From the NCBI RefSeq assembly GCF_032854445.1, contig NW_027017955.1, forward strand, positions 124,001 to 188,000: 64,000 bases of DNA. Direction: 5' to 3'. Of this stretch, positions 56,945 through 64,000 are shown piece after piece. The position numbers and the translations under genes are program-made. The DNA comes from Liolophura sinensis (lineage: Eukaryota > Mollusca > Polyplacophora > Chitonida > Chitonidae). Each line of letters opens with the position of its first letter. Within the stretch, counting starts at the first letter, position 1. The notes below the pieces were generated by a model. The model saw only the letters and a program-made list of their open reading frames with translations, made no database searches and was not told the origin of the DNA.

Positions 56945-57316
56945 GCAAAGGTTCTACACAGTCAACTCTATATATGATTTATTTGACAGCATCGCTGGCG
57001 ATGTTGTCATCAATTATTTGAAGGCCATTGGCCTTTATCATAAAATATAAATTTTAATTGTCATAAATATCTGTAGATAAACAGTTATATACATATAGAT
57101 TTATACATGTACTATAACCCTGGTTTTCGAGTTTTAACTCTTATTTTTCTTTTATACGATTTTAAACATGTCTGTACTTTTTGTTTTACTTTTGATGTTC
57201 ATATTATCATATCGAAAACCTTAACCGTCTCGCGTTTTCACCTTGTTCTCGCCACGATATGGCTGAAATATTGCCGATGTGGCGTTAAGCCATAATCATT
57301 CATTCATTCATTCATT
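56945..57316 (+). mobile_element. 5'-truncated F1 3' end (B2)
   Basis: Copy of 1242-1613 with its CCATATCATCCC duplication. Confidence 0.9.
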
Positions 57317-57963
57317 CCATATCATCCCCATGTCCCTGACTATAATTACCATCATCATCTCCTCGACCTTCACCCCCGTGGGGTTTCCGGGGTGATAAGA
57401 ATAGGGCCTCAGCCCTCTAGGCAAGCTTGTCGTAAAAGTCGACTAACCTAGAGCTCTCCTGTGTGAGCCCGGTGAATATAATAGGCTCACATCTTCTCGG
57501 TTGTGTGAGAGGCAACCGGGGAGCGACCTGTTTTCCGTGGGTTGCGACCCGTAATCTCCGAGGACGGGATCCTAGTGGCTGAGGGTGGGTTGGTCTTGCG
57601 AGATCCTCCGCTTTGGCCCTTACTTGGAGTGAAACGGGAGGTCGGATGGGCCCGGTCCGATCAATCGGCTTGGTCATGTCTTGCCTCTACGTGGTTCCAA
57701 TTGCCTCAATAACAGCATATCGTTTGGCGAACAAATATTATTTCTGAAATATCGTTTGTAGGACTACGTTTTGAGGCGGTGGCTCATGGGTCAATCGAGT
57801 AGATTGAATTTAACCTGTTGGTATAAATCAATCTGTTCGAGTATACCTCATATGGAATCCTTGGTGCCTTTCCTGCTGGGTATCCCCAGGTTCAGACATC
57901 GCCCTTGTTGGCACTCCGTGGTGGGTGGGGAACATATGGGCTGAATTGTATATACATATTGCC

Positions 57964-59325
57964 ATGTCATCTATAAACCTTAATTCGAATGTTTTAAATC
58001 TAAATACCAGGTCTTCCTCTCAGCCGATTTCAAGCGCTGACAAAAAGAGGAAATTAGAGGTTTTGTCGGATTCGGCTGATAACGGACAGGACAGCTGGCC
58101 GGCCTTTATCGTTCTCTCAACAAAGAGTGAACAAAAGCCGGCCTCCAAAATTCATCCATTTGTACTGAAAAGGGCCCTGCAGGGTTCAGCAGGTACATTA
58201 AAAAACGTCAAGAAATTACGATCCGGAGACATTCTTATTGAATGTTTCCGGAAACAACAGTCCATAAATTTATTAGCTTTAAACAAAATAAATGATATTC
58301 CTGTGTATACATCCCCCCATAACTCCCTGAACAGCTGTCAGGGAATTATACGTGACAGAGATCAGGATATCATTGATCTATCAGAAGAAGAAATCTGCAC
58401 TGAACTGAAGTCACAAGGTGTTACCAGAGTGAAACGCTTCAATATGAAGAAATCTGGTAACATCATTAAACTAAATACATATCTTCTCACCTTCAACAGT
58501 AAATCTATTCCGTCATATATTTACATTGGCCCGTATAGGGTTGGTGTGGACTTATATATACCTAACCCAACACGTTGTTTCAAGTGTCAAAAGTTTGGCC
58601 ATGGCAAGGGCCAGTGTAAAAATAAACTGATTTGTTTCCGGTGCGGCAGCGAGGGTCATGATGGTTTCGACTGCAGCAGCACAGCAAAGTGCTGCAATTG
58701 TGGTGGAGATCACATGGCCTCCTCTAGGGACTGCCCACTTTTTGTAAAAGAAAAACAAATAATCACAATAAAGACTAAAAACAATATATCATATCAGGAG
58801 GCCCGGAAATTGGTCTCCCCTCCTAACATTTCACTGCAGACTTCATTTGCCAATGCGGTCAAGCGAGTAGCATCTGTTGCTACTCAAACATCAATGACTT
58901 GGCCCATTGGAAACCAGAAACCATGTCTTATTTCTGTTGAACCTACTGTTCGACCTGCTTTTAATACGTCCTCAACCCAGACTGCCTCAATACAACAGAT
59001 CAAACCAGCCAATAACACTGACCAACCCGATATTCCTAAACCTAGTCAACCTAAAAACAAAAATGTGTCCGAAAATAAACCTCAAAATAAAAACAATAAA
59101 CCTAGTAAACCCAGTGGCCCAACAGAGCGTCCCTCTAAGGCCACTGGGGACCCTGTCCAAACTTATAATAAATTTGGACCGTTGGAGGACGTTGGTTTTT
59201 CAACATCAGATGCGGATGTGATGGATACATCACCCGCACCAGGGAGATCTAACAGCCGATCTCCCAGGAAGGGTCGTCCACGGTCCAAACATAAAGAAAA
59301 ATCTCCTATACGTCTCCCTCCGTAA
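57964..59325 (+). CDS. F1 ORF1, CCHC protein (B2)
   Basis: Intact 453-residue copy with the B-type variants; TAATG overlap with ORF2 kept. Confidence 0.9.
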   Translation: MSSINLNSNVLNLNTRSSSQPISSADKKRKLEVLSDSADNGQDSWPAFIVLSTKSEQKPASKIHPFVLKRALQGSAGTLKNVKKLRSGDILIECFRKQQSINLLALNKINDIPVYTSPHNSLNSCQGIIRDRDQDIIDLSEEEICTELKSQGVTRVKRFNMKKSGNIIKLNTYLLTFNSKSIPSYIYIGPYRVGVDLYIPNPTRCFKCQKFGHGKGQCKNKLICFRCGSEGHDGFDCSSTAKCCNCGGDHMASSRDCPLFVKEKQIITIKTKNNISYQEARKLVSPPNISLQTSFANAVKRVASVATQTSMTWPIGNQKPCLISVEPTVRPAFNTSSTQTASIQQIKPANNTDQPDIPKPSQPKNKNVSENKPQNKNNKPSKPSGPTERPSKATGDPVQTYNKFGPLEDVGFSTSDADVMDTSPAPGRSNSRSPRKGRPRSKHKEKSPIRLPP

Positions 59326-60092
59326 TGGCGATATACGACAAAATTATACAGTGGAATTGTCGAGGCCTTAAGGTCAATTTTATTGAAATAACACAGCTTG
59401 TTCAATCATTAAATCCTATAGCCCTGTGTCTTCAGGAAACTCATTTGAAAACATCTGACAAAGATAAAATAACTCTTAAAAATTACTCATTATACAGTAC
59501 GTACTCTAATGAAGAAGATCGAGCTGCAGGCGGCTCCTCTATCTTCGTCAATAACAATGTTATTCACAGCCCTGTTGCTCTGGATACAGAGCTTCAGGCT
59601 GTGGCCGTTCGTGTTTCATTATGTGAAACAATCACATTATGTTCAGTGTATATTCCCCCGAACATTTCTTTGTCAGCTTTGCAGTTACATAATTTAAAAG
59701 AACAATTACCCAAACCTTTTATACTTATGGGAGATTTTAATTCCCACAACCCCCTATGGGGCAGTAACAACATAAATGATAAGGGCAAGATAGTAGAAAA
59801 CTTCTTATCTAACGAAAAACTGTGTTATCACAATGATGGTTCTAACACCTATTTACATCCAGGTAATGGCGCTTATTCTGCTATCGATCTCACTATCACA
59901 GATCCATCACTTCTCCCGGATTTTTCTTGGAAGGTGCATGACGATCTTTGTGGTAGTGACCATTTTCCTATAATCCTAGAACATATCACTTCTAATTCTT
60001 TAGAACGTGTAGCTAGATGGAAATTCGATAAAGCGGATTGGATCGCATTTGAGATGTTCTGTGAGGCTGATATCACCTCAAGAGACTCTTAA
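59325..60092 (+). CDS. F1 ORF2, complete endonuclease domain (B2)
   Basis: Copy of 35574-36341, all catalytic motifs present; followed by the shifted linker at 60049-60378. Confidence 0.9.
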   Translation: MAIYDKIIQWNCRGLKVNFIEITQLVQSLNPIALCLQETHLKTSDKDKITLKNYSLYSTYSNEEDRAAGGSSIFVNNNVIHSPVALDTELQAVAVRVSLCETITLCSVYIPPNISLSALQLHNLKEQLPKPFILMGDFNSHNPLWGSNNINDKGKIVENFLSNEKLCYHNDGSNTYLHPGNGAYSAIDLTITDPSLLPDFSWKVHDDLCGSDHFPIILEHITSNSLERVARWKFDKADWIAFEMFCEADITSRDS

Positions 60093-60384
60093 AGCAGCAG
60101 ATGGTCCTATGTTAAAATTTAATCAGCTTGTTTTAAAAGCCGCACATAGAACTATCCCTAAGACCTCGACAAATCCCAAATCCAAAAGTAAACCCTGGTA
60201 CGACAATGACTGTCGTAAAGCCATAAAGGACCGTAAAAAGGCTGAACGCAGATTTAATCATTGTCCTACTGATAATAATTTAAACCAGGTTCGTAAATTT
60301 AGAGCTAAGGCTCGTCGATTACTCAAGTCCAAGAGACGATCTTGTTGGCGGAACTTCGTTTCGGGCATTACGTCATAAACACCC

Positions 60385-62796
60385 ATGCGTAAAGTCTGGA
60401 ACATGGTTCAGAAACTTAAGGGCAAAAATAATAAAGCCAAAGTCCAGCATTTAAAGGATGGAGATAGTATATTAACGTCTCCATCCGATATAGCAAATAA
60501 ATTAGCTGAGATATTTTCCAAGAAATCTTCTTCTGAGAACTATACTAAAAAATTCCAACATATGAAAAACCAGAAGGAGAGAACTAAATTGCCCTTTTCT
60601 TCTAAGAATTTAGAAGATTATAATCATCCTTTTAATATCGAGGAACTTAAAACTGCATTAAAAAAGGCCCACGATACGGCCTGTGGTCCCGATAATGTAT
60701 ATTATAAGTTTCTAAACCATTTACCACCTGAGCCACTGGAGACTCTCTTGGACTTGCTTAATGATATTTGGATAACTGGTAATTTTCCACCGTCATGGAG
60801 GGAGGCGTGTATTATCCCGGTCCCTAAACCGGGTAAGGATCATACTGATCCAAATAATTACCGTCCCATAGCTCTTACCAGCTGTGTCTGTAAGACTATC
60901 AAACGGATGATTAATGATAGACTTGTTTGGTTTCTTGAAACCAACAAGCTTTTATCTAACATTCAATGTGGTTTTCGTCAAGGTCGAGCTACTTTAGATC
61001 ACCTTGTTCGATTTGAAACCTTTATTCGTAATGGTTTTGTTAATAATGAACATGTGGTGTCCATATTTTTTGACCTTGAAAAGGCCTACGACACCACATG
61101 GAAATATGGTATTTTAAAAGACCTTGCGGATATGGGTCTTAAAGGCCGCTTACCTTTATTTATATCTCAATTTTTATCCGATCGTCAGTTTAAGGTACGG
61201 GTGGGGTGCACTCTTTCTGACTCTTGTGAGCAGGAAATGGGTGAACCCCAGGGCAGCTTTCTATCACCAACTCTGTTCAGCATAAAAATAAATAGCCTAG
61301 CAAAAACATTAACATCTGGCACAGAAGGTTCTTTATACGTCGATGATTTCCTTATATGCTTTTATATATCTTTTATACCTCATATAAAAATGCTTAAAGC
61401 TAAATGTACAAAGGCTCTCGATATAATTAAGGTCGTGTCTAGCACCGATTGGGGTGCTGACCGATCAGTTTTACTTAATTTATATCGTTCTCTGGTGAGG
61501 TCTAAATTGGACTATGGATCCATCATTTACGGTTCCGCTAGGAAGTCGTATATTAAAATGTTGGATCCTGTTCATCATCAAGGTTTGATGCTCAGCCTTG
61601 GTGCTTTTAGAACCTCACCAGTAGAACGTTTATACGTGGAGGCAAATGAGCCTTCCTTATACAATCGACGTATTAAACTTAGTCTTCAATATGCTACAAA
61701 GCTTAAACCACATCCAACAAACCCTACCTACGACTGTGTTTTCAATCCATTATATGTAGACAAATATATTAAATGTCCTAACAAGATCCCTTCGTTCGGT
61801 CTTCGCATACGGGACCATATTGTGGGCGCTAACATCAAGCTGGAGGATATAGCTCCGGTATCTTTTCCAGAGTCTCCTCCATGGCTTCTCCCACAAACTA
61901 AACTAATATTTGATCTACCTAAGAATAATAAATCCAATACAAATCCTCTTATAATTCAGCAAGGTTTTGCTGAAATCAAGGCTGATTATATGGACTATAA
62001 ATTTATATATACTGACGGGTCAAAGGATGGGGACAGGGTTGCGGCTGCGGCTGTTTTAGAGCAGCGGGTCACTTCTCTTCGTCTGCCACCTTCATCTTCT
62101 ATCTTTTCTGCAGAGGCCAGGGCTATACTCCTGACCTTATCATATGTTTCCTCTGGGCATGTCCAGAGGGCAGTGATATGCAGCGACTCGCTGTCTTGCC
62201 TTTTGGCAATTCAGAATAATAAATTTAAAAATCCATTGATACTTGAGATAACTAAACACCGAAAATTAATTAGAAGAGGTAAAGATATTATATTCTGTTG
62301 GATACCAAGTCACACTGGTATCCATGGAAACACAGTCGTGGACAGGGAAGCGAAAGCTGCCCTATATAAACCTGTATCTCGGGTTAAAATCCCTTATGCT
62401 GACGTGAAGTCTAATATTCTTAAATGTATTCGTCGCCTTTGGCAGGGTGAATGGGACTTGCAGATCCATAATAAACTGCATGTCATTCATCCTGTCATTG
62501 GCTACAATGCCTATACTTGTCTAATGTCTCGTAGAGACCAAGTAGTTTTAACAAGGTGTCGTATTGGGCATTCTCATCTGACACACAATTTCATCTTAGA
62601 TGGTAGCAGTGCTCCCGAGTGTGTTGGATGTGATGCTCAATATGGCATCAAACATATTTTGGTTGACTGTGTGGACTTTGCCCATATTGGGCAAAGGTTC
62701 TACACGGTCAACTCTATATATGATTTATTGGCAAGTCTTCGGGTGCATCCATTTCCGAAAGAGATTCCTCCATATTGGATTCTCCACCAGTCCTAG
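60385..62796 (+). pseudogene. F1 ORF2, RT and RNase H, deleted and chimeric (B2)
   Basis: Copy of 36634-39045 with the same loss after YVDD and the same antisense F2-derived C-terminus. Confidence 0.85.
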
Positions 62797-63688
62797 ACAT
62801 ATCAGATTGCTGAGAGCTTCCCTGAGGATCAAGGCAATGTGCTATATCTCTAGTGTCTAACTGTGACATTGTAGACGGGTCAGGGCTGAACGTGCTACCC
62901 CATAAGGACGGGCTCTTACCAAGTGCACCTTTGGAGGGCATCACGCCACTGGATTGCGTCTCCTTAATGCAGGATGGCGTTGTATCCGAAATTTCTGACG
63001 ATCAAGAGGTAAGGAGGAATTCGAGATTTGACTCATACCGACAACCCACTCCGGGCTATTTGATGTCTGAGATGCCTCGCAAAGGCTCTGGGGCCCACCT
63101 ACTACTGGCGATTCGCTTAACTTCCTTACCTTATTTGTAGCACTCTCCAGCTTCCTCGTTGTCAGCAGCAGAGTTATCCAAAGTCCCTTTATTTTGTTGA
63201 CTGGAAGGAACAGACTCGGCAGAAACCCCAATTTCCATATCATCCCGCAAAGGTTCTACACAGTCAACTCTATATATGATTTATTTGACAGCATCGCTGG
63301 CGATGTTGTCATCAATTATTTGAAGGCCATTGGCCTTTATCATAAAATATAAATTTTAATTGTCATAAATATCTGTAGATAAACAGTTATATACATATAG
63401 ATTTATACATGTAATATAAAAGTCTGGTTTTCGAATTTTAACTCTTATTTTTCTTTTATACGATTTTAAACATGTCTGTACTTTTTGTTTTACTTTTGAT
63501 GTTCATATTATCATATCGAAAACCTTAACCGTCTCGCGTTTTCACCTTGTTCTCGCCACGATATGGCTGAAATATTGTCGATGTGGCGTTAAGCCATAAT
63601 CATTCATTCATTCATTCCTCGACCTTCATAAATATTGACGATGTGGCGTTAAGCCATAATCATTCATTCATTTATTCCTCGACCTTCA

Positions 63689-64000
63689 TTCTCATCTTTA
63701 TTGTCACCTTCAACTTTATTAACATTACTATCTTTATCATCATCATCATCATCATTGCAACTGTTATCGTCATTATCGCCATTGTCATATTTATCGCTCA
63801 ACGGGCAGTCCTTTTGAAAGTGGCCTGCCTGTTTACACTTGAGGCATTTATCCTTTAAGGGACAGTCGGCCTTGAAATGTTCTGCGCTATCACAGATGTG
63901 ACAGGCACGGACCTGATTTTTGTACTACAAAGGAATTCTGAAATTCCCAACCGAAATTGATTGTGGAATGATCTCGGCCACACCACTCATGTAAATACGG
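63689..64000 (-). pseudogene. F2 ORF1 N-terminal half (B2, cut by window edge)
   Basis: Copy of 39938-40249: both CCHC knuckles and the TAG before them are present; the RRM-like part runs off the window. Confidence 0.7.

Larger units (their letters stand above)
57373..63616 (+). mobile_element. F1 LINE with chimeric 3' end (B2)
   Basis: Copy of 33622-39865: same leader, internal RT deletion, antisense F2 insert (62729-63245) and target duplication. Confidence 0.9.
52379..64000 (-). mobile_element. F2 LINE with nested F1 (B1/B2, cut by window edge)
   Basis: Copy of 28628-40902. The window ends in the N-terminal half of ORF1 (63689-64000), which still shows the knuckle region. Confidence 0.8.
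55704..64000. repeat. Tandem array unit B2 (partial)
   Basis: First 8.3 kb of a second B-type unit, offset 23751 bp from B1. It includes the B-specific chimeric F1 3' end. The window ends inside F2 ORF1, at the base equivalent to 40249 of B1, so whether B2 also carries the DNA transposon cannot be seen. Confidence 0.95.

Noticed and set aside
1-64000. Whole array as an assembly artefact
   Set aside because: Possible in principle, but copies differ by private substitutions, indels and two unit types; kept as a real array pending read-depth proof.

Overview
This window is eukaryotic repeat DNA, probably from a marine invertebrate and most likely a mollusc. That assignment rests on three things: the tetranucleotide-tailed I-superfamily non-LTR retrotransposons, a SINE that resembles a tRNA-derived SINE I associate with bivalves and other molluscs (from memory, unverified), and intron-containing coding DNA. 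There are no prokaryotic operons, rRNA genes, CRISPR arrays or recognisable single-copy host genes.

Large scale: the window is a tandem array of very large near-identical units in the order A-A-B-B. A1 (1-15975) and A2 (15976-31952) have a period of about 15.98 kb. B1 (31953-55703) and the start of B2 (55704-64000) have a period of 23751 bp. A and B share most of their sequence. B carries about 9.8 kb (roughly 35950-45700) where A carries about 2 kb (3997-6015).

Small scale: each unit is a nest of mobile elements. F2 is a minus-strand I-like LINE (ORF1, then ORF2 = endonuclease, reverse transcriptase, RNase H). It inserted into a locus holding an orphan L1-ORF1p-like gene and left a 14-bp target duplication. 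F1 is a related LINE of about 6 kb, present as many partial copies on both strands. One F1 copy inserted into F2 ORF1 with a 12-bp target duplication. Three F1 leader subtypes (F1, F1b, F1c) start at the same base and share folded-RNA elements with compensatory changes. There are also fragments of a Tc1-like transposase, two tRNA-like SINE insertions with target duplications, and several F1 3' halves on the minus strand abutting plus-strand F1 5' halves. All LINE copies look dead. They share the same frameshifts between units, so copy number rose by DNA duplication and not by retrotransposition.

Most unusual region: 41444-43729 in B1 is a 2286-bp DNA-transposon-like insertion. It has 14-bp terminal inverted repeats and a TTAA target duplication, and sits inside an F1 fragment whose paralogue preserves the unoccupied site. 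It carries two convergent genes. One is a two-exon gene for a 144-residue acidic protein ending in a cysteine-rich domain like the cytosolic C-terminus of P2X7 receptors. The other is a THAP zinc-finger exon. A 20-bp motif occurs as an inverted pair just upstream of both start codons. THAP plus TTAA points to the Kolobok superfamily; the P2X7-type cargo is the part I do not recognise as a described transposon system.
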